61,937 bases of DNA from assembly GCA_947628225.1 (NCBI GenBank), contig CANQYY010000014.1, positions 1 to 61,937 on the forward strand. Reading direction: 5' to 3'. The DNA is from an uncultured Lachnospiraceae bacterium (lineage in GTDB: Bacteria; Bacillota; Clostridia; Lachnospirales; Lachnospiraceae). Of the stretch, positions 38,027-47,523 are shown in pieces (positions within the stretch are counted from its first letter, which is position 1; every line of letters begins with the position of its first letter). The translations under genes were made by a program, and so were the position numbers. Under the pieces are notes generated by a model that had not been told where the DNA came from, made no database searches, and saw only the letters and a list, made by a program, of their open reading frames with translations.

Positions 38027-40207
38027 CTAACCCGCATTCTTTTCCCAATTCTGATAGGAAATGCATTCGCTGAGATTCGTCGGATCCTGTTTGACACTTC
38101 CGTTCAGGGCGCGGAACAATTCAGCAAGTTCATTATCCTTCTTTACCATCTCCAGCAGTTTTCCGGTCAGAATAATGTCTGCCTTCAAATCCCGGTTTCC
38201 CACTGTAGTCACTTTTCCCTTTGCTAAGATCAGACCGGTAAAATCAGCCTGCACGGTCACATCGCCGCCCGATATGATGATTCCCTTATCGGACGTATCC
38301 ACCGTATAATCTCCCGGCTCTACAAGAACATGCCCGCCGGACTCGGCGTCCGCTCTGTCGATCCGGCCCGCCGCCTGCACCTTATCAAAATCAATAATCC
38401 GGTCTTTCACAAGAGCATCCGCCCCCTCTGCCAGCCGCATACTGCCGGTGGCGCCGGAGGCAAGCAGGGTAAGCTGCCTTCCCACATACTCAAGCCCGAT
38501 CTTCTTTCCATCCTCTAAGAGTTCCGATTTCGGTTTGCCGCTATTGTCATAATAATTATCATTTTGAATGCTGGAGCCGCTTCCTGCATAATAATTGTGA
38601 ATAATATTTCCGGCGATCAAATACAGGTTCGGCGAAAGTTTCATGCCGTTTTCATCAGAAGTGGATATGTAAGTCCTTGCCCGCTCATCCAGCTCCTCCT
38701 TATGGCTCACGGTATTCCCCTCTTCGTCTTTCCCCTCGCCGGTATAGTAGTGGCGGAAATACTCGTTTGCGCTTTTCGGATCCTTGAAATTCAGATAGAA
38801 ATAGGTATACATATGGACATTGTTATAATTTTTTGTATAAGGCTCACTCGGGTTTAAATATTTCGCAAGCTCTGAATCCTCGCCCATAAGCCTGGCTTCA
38901 TCCACCGTCATATCCTCCCCGTCCGCCACCGGATTGTGCCCTGCCGCCATATACTCGACAGGAAGCAGATACGCAATCTGATTACTCTTTACCGCCAGAG
39001 ATTCTCCCATCATAATATCGGATACCTCTGATGTGCCATCCTCATTATTCCGGGATACAAAAGTACGTCCCGCCAGAATAAGCTTATCCAGGCCGTCTGT
39101 CTTTAACGTCGTATTCAGCCCGTTGATCAGAATGGCGCTGCTATAGGTAGAAAGCGCCTTTTCGCTGCTCGCCGCCTCATTTTCTTTATTATAACTGTAG
39201 CCGTAATATTTCCCGGCTATCGATACGACGGAGTTGTTGTCCGCAATATTTAAGTCGTTGGCAATATAGGCATTTTCCTTCATGGTAAAGCTGGTGGAAA
39301 GCGTAGACCCGGAACCCGCGCTCTGAGGTTTAAGATTAATATTGGACAGCCACAGATCGCCGACGCCGCTCTCCCCCGATACGGAAACATTGGCGCCTGT
39401 CAGAATATCCAGGCTCCCCCTGCTGATAATGGTCTGGCTGTGAAAGCCCGCTTTGTTTTGCGCTTCCACGGCAATACCGGTATTCTTGTTACCGGTGTAG
39501 ATATTTCCGGTAAAGCTGGTTCCCGTCCCGTTCATACTGCTGCTCACGGATAACGTATCGTCGGATATCACGATATAGTCCTTTATCGCATCGAAAGTCG
39601 AATCCCCTTCAAATTTGTAATCCGGCACCCGCATCACAATATCCGTCTGAATACGGGAGCGGTAACCTGCCGCATCGGTATAATCAATCAGGAGATTCTT
39701 TAAGGTCAGGGAATACCCGGACCCTGTCCCGTCTGTGTTAATAACAAAGCCCAGATTCATGCCGGGAACTGCCATCACGGCGTCCGGCACCGTAGACAGC
39801 TCTTTTATTTTATCCAGCTCGCAGGGCTGGACATGTCCGATATCGCTGTCATTCCATGTATAGGAAGTCCCTTTCAGCTTTTCGGCAATCAGGGAAAGAT
39901 ATTCCTTCGTAAATGCCTCCTTCATGCCGGCTTTTGATTTTATGTAATTATCCATAATATCACTATAGGCGGTTTCACTGGCATCTCCGGCATACTCCAA
40001 AAGACCGGTCCGTATTTCCGATAAGATTCCCTCTGTCTGATAAAAATTATCGGTCGAGTTACGGTCGACATAAACCGTAACAATATAGCGGGTGGCAACA
40101 GTCAGGATCGTCAATCCGATTGCCGCAAGAAATACAACTCCGATAATAACAGATACCAGAGAAGAACCTTCTTTCCGTTTCCTTATTTTCCGGAATAAAC
40201 GACCCAT
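38027..40207 (-). CDS. PilX-like pilus protein with large Ser/Gly-rich ectodomain
   Basis: A 726-residue protein with a basic leader, then GSSLVSVIIGVVFLAAIGL, a hydrophobic helix like a prepilin N-terminus but lacking the F-x4-E pattern. The large extracellular part is rich in short beta-strand repeats (SDDTLSVSSSMNGTGTSF, GDVTVQADFTGLILAKGKVT), suggestive of a beta-helix. The position between prepilin genes points to a pilus assembly or tip component. ATG at 40207 has AAGGAGA seven bases ahead. Confidence 0.65.
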   Translation of the reverse strand: MGRLFRKIRKRKEGSSLVSVIIGVVFLAAIGLTILTVATRYIVTVYVDRNSTDNFYQTEGILSEIRTGLLEYAGDASETAYSDIMDNYIKSKAGMKEAFTKEYLSLIAEKLKGTSYTWNDSDIGHVQPCELDKIKELSTVPDAVMAVPGMNLGFVINTDGTGSGYSLTLKNLLIDYTDAAGYRSRIQTDIVMRVPDYKFEGDSTFDAIKDYIVISDDTLSVSSSMNGTGTSFTGNIYTGNKNTGIAVEAQNKAGFHSQTIISRGSLDILTGANVSVSGESGVGDLWLSNINLKPQSAGSGSTLSTSFTMKENAYIANDLNIADNNSVVSIAGKYYGYSYNKENEAASSEKALSTYSSAILINGLNTTLKTDGLDKLILAGRTFVSRNNEDGTSEVSDIMMGESLAVKSNQIAYLLPVEYMAAGHNPVADGEDMTVDEARLMGEDSELAKYLNPSEPYTKNYNNVHMYTYFYLNFKDPKSANEYFRHYYTGEGKDEEGNTVSHKEELDERARTYISTSDENGMKLSPNLYLIAGNIIHNYYAGSGSSIQNDNYYDNSGKPKSELLEDGKKIGLEYVGRQLTLLASGATGSMRLAEGADALVKDRIIDFDKVQAAGRIDRADAESGGHVLVEPGDYTVDTSDKGIIISGGDVTVQADFTGLILAKGKVTTVGNRDLKADIILTGKLLEMVKKDNELAELFRALNGSVKQDPTNLSECISYQNWEKNAG

Positions 40208-40209
40208 AC

Positions 40210-41238
40210 TCATTCTCCTTTCGCCGTCTGTACCCGTACCAGGCGGTTTTCATCCGTAAAAGCGGTTTCATCTATATCATAAACATCTACCGTCACATTG
40301 GCGATCCTCTTTTGCTTTTTTCTGGTCACAATCTTATCATTCACAGAAAAATTAGAGGAGCTTACGCCATTGGTAAAATATTCCGCCTGCATATAAGTGC
40401 CTTCTCCGGTCACGCGCAGGGAATAGGCGGTAGGATTCGGCACCGACGCCGTCTTCTGATGGATAAAATATAACTTCAGTTTTTTCGCTTCTTCCATTCC
40501 TATATTATGAAAGTTTACCTTTAATGCTTCTTCCCCGTCCCGTAAAATATTGTAAAACAGATAAATGCCGGACAGGGTGTCCGCCTCTGCCTTCGTATCT
40601 TTCATAACTGCCGTGTATTCTTTTCCATTATATTCGTATTGATAATACGCCTTGATCTGATAAAAATCACTGGCGTCATCCTGTTTTGTCACATCGAGGC
40701 ACAGGGTACGGTCCATGGCTGCCTTAATAGCCGCCTTGTCCACCGAGGTGTCCTCATAATAGAAATTGCCCGCCGCTATATCCGACTGATCCGTATCCTC
40801 TGAGATCACTACATTGTCCGGCGAATAAATTTCCGAGAGCTGGGGCACTTCGTAATCATTAAATTTTGCCGCGGTAGGATTCCCGCTTTCATCGATAGCG
40901 GAATAATCATAATCCAGCGTTACCTTCGCCCGGTAAGAGGTTCCGTCCACGGTCACATCCCGGGCAAGTTTTGACTCGTCCGTGCCGACAGATTCTACCT
41001 GCCAGGTACTTCCGGGTTCCCCCGCCAGTTTGTCCTCTATTTGTTCAAAGGTAGTACAGGAGCGCAGTTCCTCTGCCACCGACTGCGCCGCCATTTCCGC
41101 CTTCTGAATATCTTTTCCTTTGGAGGTGGAAACCGAGGCGCGGGTAAAATAAGCAAGAATTGGCATCACAAGAACAGCCAGTACCGTAATGGCAACAATC
41201 ACTTCCACCAGTGTAAAACCATCCTGTTTTCGATTCAT
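40210..41238 (-). CDS. Type IV pilin-like protein (PilV-type minor pilin)
   Basis: A 342-residue prepilin with leader MNRKQDG, then FTLVEVIVAITVLAVLVMP (Glu5 present), and a large extracellular domain of about 300 residues. Its stop is just ahead of the start of the PilX-like gene. Confidence 0.9.
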   Translation of the reverse strand: MNRKQDGFTLVEVIVAITVLAVLVMPILAYFTRASVSTSKGKDIQKAEMAAQSVAEELRSCTTFEQIEDKLAGEPGSTWQVESVGTDESKLARDVTVDGTSYRAKVTLDYDYSAIDESGNPTAAKFNDYEVPQLSEIYSPDNVVISEDTDQSDIAAGNFYYEDTSVDKAAIKAAMDRTLCLDVTKQDDASDFYQIKAYYQYEYNGKEYTAVMKDTKAEADTLSGIYLFYNILRDGEEALKVNFHNIGMEEAKKLKLYFIHQKTASVPNPTAYSLRVTGEGTYMQAEYFTNGVSSSNFSVNDKIVTRKKQKRIANVTVDVYDIDETAFTDENRLVRVQTAKGE

Positions 41239-41273
41239 CCCTGCACCGCCTTTCCATCGGGTTTCCCTGACTT

Positions 41274-42026
41274 CTAATTTTTAAAGTTTCCAAATATATT
41301 ATCGGTCCCCAACGTAATTCCTGAAACATTCGGCTCCTCATATGGCCTTCCGTTTCCATTCATAGCATAGAAATTCACGCCCGCCACGCCGCTCAGCTTA
41401 CCGGTGCTGGCATCGAAAGAAAAACTGGCGGAGGTCACGGACATATGATCTTTATTTTTTGACACCCAGTCCATGGCAGCCATAATCTGTTTCATCGAAC
41501 CGGTCATCTCAATCTCATAAAAAGCGGCCTTTCCCACCATTTCATCCACCGGTACCTGCTGCTCCGGATTTTCTTCCGCCGGGCTTGCCTTTACCGCTCC
41601 GCCGGAAGCTGCCTGCGCCTCCTGCCCGCTGGCGGCTTCCTCTTCTTCCAGACTGAGGAATTTCCCCGCCTCAAAAAATTTCTGTTCCTTTCCCGCCCGG
41701 ATCGCCGTTACCTTCACTCCGCTTTTCAGCATCATCTGGTCGATATAGCTGATCGCTTTTTTCTGCGGCATCTGACTGGAAAATTTCTTCATATAAGCGT
41801 CGATTTCCTTTTGCAGGACAGGCGTTGTCTTCTGCATCTGGTTGACCTGCAGCTGGAGGCTGCTTAAATAATTTACCTGATTTTTATAAGTTCTGGTTTC
41901 GTTTTCCATCTCCTCTACCGTATCGGAGTTCCTTTGGAAAAGAAAGAAAAAGGTGCAAAGCAAGATTAAGATGCCGGCGGAAATTAAGATCGCCCTGCAT
42001 TGGTTCGTGGTAAATTTTTTCCTCAT
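41274..42026 (-). CDS. pilO: PilO-like pilus alignment protein
   Basis: A 250-residue bitopic membrane protein with one TM helix near the N-terminus (about 11-30), a coiled-coil stretch, and a periplasm-side domain with MTGSMKQIMAAMDWVSKNK, typical of the PilO ferredoxin-like domain. An Ala/Ser/Glu-rich insertion lies at about 125-160. It begins immediately after the PilM-PilN gene (ATG overlaps the stop region), as PilO does in other systems. Confidence 0.8.
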   Translation of the reverse strand: MRKKFTTNQCRAILISAGILILLCTFFFLFQRNSDTVEEMENETRTYKNQVNYLSSLQLQVNQMQKTTPVLQKEIDAYMKKFSSQMPQKKAISYIDQMMLKSGVKVTAIRAGKEQKFFEAGKFLSLEEEEAASGQEAQAASGGAVKASPAEENPEQQVPVDEMVGKAAFYEIEMTGSMKQIMAAMDWVSKNKDHMSVTSASFSFDASTGKLSGVAGVNFYAMNGNGRPYEEPNVSGITLGTDNIFGNFKN

Positions 42027-42027
42027 A

Positions 42028-43659
42028 TTACTGCGCCCCCTCTTTTTCATCGGAATCGGCAGTCCCGTCTGCATAAACAAATGTCAGCGTGTAGGAATAC
42101 TGCCGTCTGCTTGTTGCCGTTTCTTTGGATTCCGAAATCTCGTCAATCCATACCTCTTTAATCTCTTTGATCTTTTCTAACTGCAGCTTTAAGGCGGAAA
42201 GCGAGAGCAGACGCTCGGTAGAGATAGCATTGATGGTAACATCCTTCTCATCGCTTTTGATACTCTGGATTTTGAAGCTTTTCGGGCATAAGGCAGAAAA
42301 CTTATCCATCAGGGAGTGCAGCTTATTGTTATTGGTATCTACAAGGTTCGCCACCTGCTTATAAAGCTGGTAATTACTCAAAATCTTCATAAGGTCCATA
42401 TACTCGTTTTGGACCGGAGCCAGCGCCTCGTTCCTGGCTTTCCAGTAATCCCTTTCCTCCCCGGTAGTTATGACCCGGTATATGGAAATCCCCGCCAATA
42501 TCACGCTGATAAATAAGCAGCCGGCAAATACGATGCCGGAAGCCGTCAGGCTTCCCTTCTCCGCTTCCTTTTTCGCTATTTCCCTCGGAACGAAATTTAC
42601 CGGGGAAAATACCGAGCCAAAGCAGTTGAGGTATTGTAAAATCGCCGCATCAATCGTAATTTTCCGATTAAACCGCACCCCCTGAATCACACTCGGAGTC
42701 GTAACCGGAATCCCAAGCTCATTACTGAGCAATTCGTGAATGCCCGCCACGCTGCAGCCCTGCCCGGTACAAATAATATTGGTAATCGGCTGATCCTTAT
42801 ATCTGGCATCATAATATTCAATCACGCGGGTAATGTTGTCAATCAGATAGCTGCCATTATCCGTGACCTCGATCCGTTTTCCCAGAGAAAAATCTCCCTC
42901 CGGGTTCTCCTCGTTCAAATTATGCATTAGCACCTTCTGGGTAGTAAGCATCTTATAGGCGTGTTCATAATCCGGCGCCTGAAAAGCCTCCTCCTGGAGC
43001 ATGACCTCAGTAAAGACATTGACGCCATAAGGGAGCACGCGCTGCAATAACAGCTTCTGCGTGCTGATAATATTCACCAGGGTAGAATCCCGGTTTATCT
43101 GTATCGACATGGAAACACCCTCTTTTACCTGGCGTTTCATAAGCTGGAATACGCTGTTTCCATCCGCTTCTATCGCTACGATATTCATCCCCAGGGCATT
43201 GGCAAGGGTGTAATAAGAATCTATCAGCTCTGCCGGCGCGGCAAAGACGCGGACATCCACCACTTTTCCGTTTTCGCCGTCGTCGCGCTCCTCTTCCTGC
43301 TGTATATAGGTAAAAATATATTTCTCAGCATCAACCGGGAACAAATCCGGCACCTTCGCCATTACCACCTGGGACATCTTGACTTTATTTACTGCCGGGA
43401 TTACCGTTTCCCGGCTGGCAATTTTAGAAGAGGCTACGGTAAAAATCACATCCTTTGTACGGATTCCCTTTTCCGAGCAGGCTTTCTTGATTCTTCTGGC
43501 GATTTCCCCAATATCCTCAATCAGACCCTCTTTTACCGTTCCTTCCGGCGTAGGCACGCGAACGCAGCCATATATTGTCGGATTTGATACGGTATTTTCC
43601 ATATGGACAATATGTATTGTTTTGGCACCCACGCGTACCACTGCAACTTTTTTTGCCAT
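42028..43659 (-). CDS. PilM-PilN fusion protein
   Basis: A 543-residue protein joining two normally separate pilus subunits. Residues 1-350 are the actin-like cytoplasmic PilM (MAKKVAVVRVGAKTIHIVH, EADGNSVFQLMKR, ICTGQGCSVAGIHELLSNELG). A segment with VNFVPREIAKKEAEK, the usual PilN N-terminus, leads to one TM helix (about 372-393) and a coiled coil plus PilN ectodomain (394-543). In other bacteria PilM binds the N-terminal NFxP-type peptide of PilN; here the two are covalently linked. AGGAGG precedes the ATG. Confidence 0.9.
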   Translation of the reverse strand: MAKKVAVVRVGAKTIHIVHMENTVSNPTIYGCVRVPTPEGTVKEGLIEDIGEIARRIKKACSEKGIRTKDVIFTVASSKIASRETVIPAVNKVKMSQVVMAKVPDLFPVDAEKYIFTYIQQEEERDDGENGKVVDVRVFAAPAELIDSYYTLANALGMNIVAIEADGNSVFQLMKRQVKEGVSMSIQINRDSTLVNIISTQKLLLQRVLPYGVNVFTEVMLQEEAFQAPDYEHAYKMLTTQKVLMHNLNEENPEGDFSLGKRIEVTDNGSYLIDNITRVIEYYDARYKDQPITNIICTGQGCSVAGIHELLSNELGIPVTTPSVIQGVRFNRKITIDAAILQYLNCFGSVFSPVNFVPREIAKKEAEKGSLTASGIVFAGCLFISVILAGISIYRVITTGEERDYWKARNEALAPVQNEYMDLMKILSNYQLYKQVANLVDTNNNKLHSLMDKFSALCPKSFKIQSIKSDEKDVTINAISTERLLSLSALKLQLEKIKEIKEVWIDEISESKETATSRRQYSYTLTFVYADGTADSDEKEGAQ

Positions 43660-43754
43660 CTATAAATTCCTCCTAGCGGTAATTTCTTTATTGATTTTAC
43701 AATATTTTACCTTATTGGCTAAAACACTCTAAAAACAATAAAACGCCTATTTCT

Positions 43755-44528
43755 TCAGTATAAAAACAGATTGAGATACCAGTCGTAAATCCGGCTTCCC
43801 CAAAGCATGGCAATAAAGATTCCGATGGACAGATAAGGGCCAAACGCAAATTTCCCGCCTTTTTTGGTCACGGCAAACTGTATCCCCTGAATCAGAGAGC
43901 CCAGAACAGAGCCTATTACAAGCGCTAACAGGGAATGCCCCCATCCGATACAGAGTCCGGCGCACGCCATCAGCTCTACATCTCCCATGCCCAGTCCGTT
44001 CTTGTTGCGAAGCAGCCGGAATAAAAGAGAACATAACAGCAGAAAAAGGCTTGCAAAGAAGAAGCCAATCACATAATACTGCCAGTTATTCAAATTCCCT
44101 ATCAGGTGTAATATGCCTGCTCCCAAAATCACAAGGTCTGCTCCGGTGGGAATCATCATCGTCCGATAATCGACCACACTCAGGACAAAAAGAGCGGAGG
44201 TCACGATACACCATAATACGCTTTCCAGATTCCATCCGTTTACCGCAAATATGATAAGATAGAATATGGCATTGGCAAGTTCTACCAACGGATATTGCGC
44301 CGATATTTTTTCTTTGCAGTACCGGCATCTGCCTTTTAAAAACAGCCAGCTGAAAACCGGAAACAAATCCCGCCATTTCAGCCGGTGTCCGCATTTCATA
44401 CAATGAGAACCCACTGTGACAATACTTTCCTCTTTCGGTATCCGGTATATGCACACATTGAGAAAGCTTCCCACAATGATGCCGTATAGGAATACAATAA
44501 GATAAAAAATTAAGTACTCTGATGTCAT
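43755..44528 (-). CDS. pilD: Prepilin peptidase (A24 aspartic protease)
   Basis: Cleaves and N-methylates prepilins. The 257-residue polytopic protein has the N-terminal zinc-binding cysteine pairs (CMKCGHRLKWRD and CRYCKEK), the first catalytic Asp in VVDYRTMMIP, and the GMGDVELM motif. GAGGGG precedes the ATG. Only prepilin peptidase in the window. Confidence 0.95.
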   Translation of the reverse strand: MTSEYLIFYLIVFLYGIIVGSFLNVCIYRIPKEESIVTVGSHCMKCGHRLKWRDLFPVFSWLFLKGRCRYCKEKISAQYPLVELANAIFYLIIFAVNGWNLESVLWCIVTSALFVLSVVDYRTMMIPTGADLVILGAGILHLIGNLNNWQYYVIGFFFASLFLLLCSLLFRLLRNKNGLGMGDVELMACAGLCIGWGHSLLALVIGSVLGSLIQGIQFAVTKKGGKFAFGPYLSIGIFIAMLWGSRIYDWYLNLFLY

Positions 44529-44567
44529 AGTGGGTTCCCCTCATATTTCATCCGTTAAATTTACGCC

Positions 44568-45050
44568 TTACGCTTTATTCGAGGATTTGATGGTTGTTCC
44601 GGTTATTTCAACTTTAATCTCCCCTGTAGCGGCGTCAAATGTACATGTAATGTCTTTACCCGTTGCATCTTTAGACTCCAGTTTATCCGATGTGCCGGTG
44701 TGCATATCTCCTGCACCCGTAGCATTCAGCGCCTGTGCCATAGAGGTAAGGAAAGCAGTATCTTTTCCTGTTGCAAGTCCCGTAACACTAGCAGGATTTG
44801 TACCGCCATTTGGAATCGTCACAGTAATATCTGTCGCTACTTTCTGGTCTGCGATTGTTGCCTGGAATGCGCTGTATACGGTATCTACCGTCTGCTGGTC
44901 TTTTCCGACTCTGGATTTTTCCAGATAAGGAATGACAGCCAAGGCTACGATACCAATCAGGATTGCCATGATGGCGATAACGATGATCAACTCAACCAGA
45001 GAAAAACCTTCGCGTTCGCCGCTTAAATACTTCTGAAGTTTCTTTTTCAT
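44568..45050 (-). CDS. pilA: Major type IV pilin
   Basis: A 160-residue prepilin with leader MKKKLQKYLSGEREG, then FSLVELIIVIAIMAILIGIV (Glu5 present), and a Thr/Asp/Gly-rich globular domain. It has its own promoter and the simplest domain of the pilins here, so it is the likely main subunit. A long spacer of about 155 bases precedes it. Confidence 0.9.
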   Translation of the reverse strand: MKKKLQKYLSGEREGFSLVELIIVIAIMAILIGIVALAVIPYLEKSRVGKDQQTVDTVYSAFQATIADQKVATDITVTIPNGGTNPASVTGLATGKDTAFLTSMAQALNATGAGDMHTGTSDKLESKDATGKDITCTFDAATGEIKVEITGTTIKSSNKA

Positions 45051-45114
45051 AATTATTCTCTCCTTTTTTTTTATTTTTTTATACTCTGCTGCGCAGAATA
45101 TATAGTTACATTAT

Positions 45115-45143
45115 ATTATACAAAATTTTTAATCTTTTTGCAA
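45115..45143 (-). promoter_or_regulatory. Promoter of the pilin gene
   Basis: TTGCAA (45138-45143) and TATAAT (45115-45120) with a 17-base spacer on the minus strand, within the 156-base gap between pilC and pilA. It would allow extra pilin expression over the rest of the operon. Confidence 0.7.
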
Positions 45144-45206
45144 GAATATCTTGTTTTTTTGTATTTTTTGTGCATTTTTACCAAAAAACACTCTGTTTTT
45201 CCCCTT

Positions 45207-46424
45207 TTAAGCCCCGTTCGCCATGTTGTAAATCTCAAGCATCGGCATGAGGATGGCTCCGATCACGCCCCCCACCAGCACCGCCAGCAGGATAATGATG
45301 GCAGGCTCCATAGCCGTCGTAAGGTTTCTGGTCGCCTCTTCCACTTCTCCTTCATAGTACTCGGCAATTTTATCCAGCATCTGCTCGGTCGTACCGGTTT
45401 CCTCTCCGATTTTTATCATATGATGCACCATGGGAGGAAATACGCCGGACGCCTCTAACGGCTCCGACATCGGGATTCCCTGCATGACCTCTTCCCGGCA
45501 TCCCTTTATGGCTTTGCGGATGACCCGGTTCTCTACTACATTCGCCACAATATCCAGCGATTCCACCAGCGGCACGCCGGACATGATCAGGGTAGACATC
45601 GTAAGAGAAAATTTAGCGGCGGCATTTTTCACTGAAAAATTTTTAAAAATCGGGATTGCCATGGCAAGACGGCTGGTAAACTGCTTGCCCGGCTCGGTTC
45701 CTTTCCCGAAGGAAATGAAAAAGACCAAAAAGAGCAGAGTTCCCATGACCGCTATGAAATTTTGCACGATAAAATCACTGACGTTGATTACCATTTGAGT
45801 CAGCATCGGAAGTTCTGTGTCCATGGATTCAAAGGTGGATTGGAAATTCGGGATTACCTGGGTCATCAGCACGATGATGACAATAACCGCCACAATCAGC
45901 ACCACGATCGGGTATATCATGGCAGAACGCACCATGGAAGTAAGTTTCATATCCTTGTCAAACTGCTTGCAGATCCGGTCAAAAGCTATCTCCAGATTAC
46001 CGGTAGCCTCGCCGGCAGCCACCATATGGATAAGAAGCGAGGGAAATACTTTTCCCTCCATTTCCATGGCGTTGGCAAGAGAATCTCCCTTTTCCACACT
46101 GACCTGTACATTATATAACGCCTTCCGGAGCGCTTTATTCTGGGTCTGGTCCTGGATCATCTTAAGCCCGTCGATTACCGTTACGCCGGAAGTCAATATG
46201 CTGTGGAACTGCTTGCAAAAAATCGTGATATCCTTTTTCTTTACCGGATTGCCAATCTGTATATTCCAGCTGGCGTCCGAAAGCGATGTAAATTCTTTGA
46301 TCTCCAGCACAAAACTGCCGTCGCCCTTCAGCTTTGCCACAGCGGCCTCCTCCGAAGTCGATTCCATCGTACCCCGCTTTTCTTTTCCGTATTTATCCGT
46401 AATACGATATTTGTACCTTGCCAC
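45207..46424 (-). CDS. pilC: Pilus inner-membrane platform protein
   Basis: A 405-residue GspF/PilC family protein with two tandem GspF domains and three TM helices (e.g. SAMIYPIVVLIVAVIVIIVL and the C-terminal AIIILLAVLVGGVIGAIL). Start is taken at a GTG (46424) eight bases after GGAGG; the GTG at 46430 is too close to it. Lies between pilT and pilA. Confidence 0.95.
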   Translation of the reverse strand: MARYKYRITDKYGKEKRGTMESTSEEAAVAKLKGDGSFVLEIKEFTSLSDASWNIQIGNPVKKKDITIFCKQFHSILTSGVTVIDGLKMIQDQTQNKALRKALYNVQVSVEKGDSLANAMEMEGKVFPSLLIHMVAAGEATGNLEIAFDRICKQFDKDMKLTSMVRSAMIYPIVVLIVAVIVIIVLMTQVIPNFQSTFESMDTELPMLTQMVINVSDFIVQNFIAVMGTLLFLVFFISFGKGTEPGKQFTSRLAMAIPIFKNFSVKNAAAKFSLTMSTLIMSGVPLVESLDIVANVVENRVIRKAIKGCREEVMQGIPMSEPLEASGVFPPMVHHMIKIGEETGTTEQMLDKIAEYYEGEVEEATRNLTTAMEPAIIILLAVLVGGVIGAILMPMLEIYNMANGA

Positions 46425-46452
46425 CTGCACGGCCTCCTTTTTATAATCCTTT

Positions 46453-47505
46453 TTATAAGATTCGTTTATTCAGGCTTGATTTGTCCTGCGCAAACATTAT
46501 CGCATCCTCTCTTGTGATCCGGTCGCTGCGATATAATTCATACAAGGCGTCATCCATGGTCGTCATGCCGCTCTGCTTACTGGTCTGTATGACCGAGGGA
46601 ATCTGATGCGGCTTCGCTTCCCGGATCAGGTTTCTTACGGCGCTGTTAGCGTACATGATCTCAAATGCCGCCACGCGTCCGTCCCGCTCTACCGTCGGAA
46701 TCAACTGCTGGGAAATGATCGCCTCTAAAAGCGTGGCGAGCTGAAGCCGTATCTGCGCCTGCTGATGAGTGGGAAATACATCGATAATCCTTTCAATGGT
46801 CGGCACTGCGCCAATGGTATGTAAAGTCGAAAATACAAGATGCCCGGTTTCCGCCGCCGTAATCGCCGTAGCTATAGTATCCAAATCTCGCATCTCTCCC
46901 ACTAAGATGATATCCGGATCCTCCCTCAGCGCCGCCCGGAGCGCGCCGGCATAGGACTGGGTATCAATCCCAACCTCTCTCTGGTTCACAATCGATTTGG
47001 CATGGCTGTGTAAATACTCAATCGGATCTTCCAGCGTAATAATATGGCGGTTATAATTTTGGTTTATCACATTAATCAGAGAAGCTAACGTAGTGGATTT
47101 TCCGCTTCCGGTCGGGCCTGTCACAAGCACGAGCCCTCTTTTTTTCGTCGTGAGGTTAATCACCGAATCCGGCAGTCCCAGGCTTTGCGGTTCCGGTATC
47201 TGCGTATTTACCAGACGGATAACAAAGGACATCGTACCCCGCTGTTTAAAAATATTGACGCGGAACCGGCCGACTCCCTTTATCGCATAGGAAAAATCCA
47301 CTTCCCCTTCCGTGTTGAATTTTTCCACCAGGCGTCCCGGTATCATCTGCTCTACCAAAGCCTTGGAATCCGGGGGCAGGATCTTTTCCTCCGTCAAATT
47401 ACAGAGCTCGCCGTTAATCCGGCACTTCGGCGGAATCCCCACCGACACATGTACATCCGAAGCGCCAACCTTCCTCGCTTTTGCCAGTAAATCGTTAATT
47501 GTCAT
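46453..47505 (-). CDS. pilT: Pilus retraction ATPase
   Basis: A 350-residue PilT with Walker A GPTGSGKST (about 131-139), Asp box DPDIILVGEMRDLDTI, and the His box HLVFSTLHTIGA. Its presence predicts retractile pili and possibly twitching motility. Confidence 0.96.
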   Translation of the reverse strand: MTINDLLAKARKVGASDVHVSVGIPPKCRINGELCNLTEEKILPPDSKALVEQMIPGRLVEKFNTEGEVDFSYAIKGVGRFRVNIFKQRGTMSFVIRLVNTQIPEPQSLGLPDSVINLTTKKRGLVLVTGPTGSGKSTTLASLINVINQNYNRHIITLEDPIEYLHSHAKSIVNQREVGIDTQSYAGALRAALREDPDIILVGEMRDLDTIATAITAAETGHLVFSTLHTIGAVPTIERIIDVFPTHQQAQIRLQLATLLEAIISQQLIPTVERDGRVAAFEIMYANSAVRNLIREAKPHQIPSVIQTSKQSGMTTMDDALYELYRSDRITREDAIMFAQDKSSLNKRIL

Positions 47506-47523
47506 AAATTCTTCTCCTCTTTT

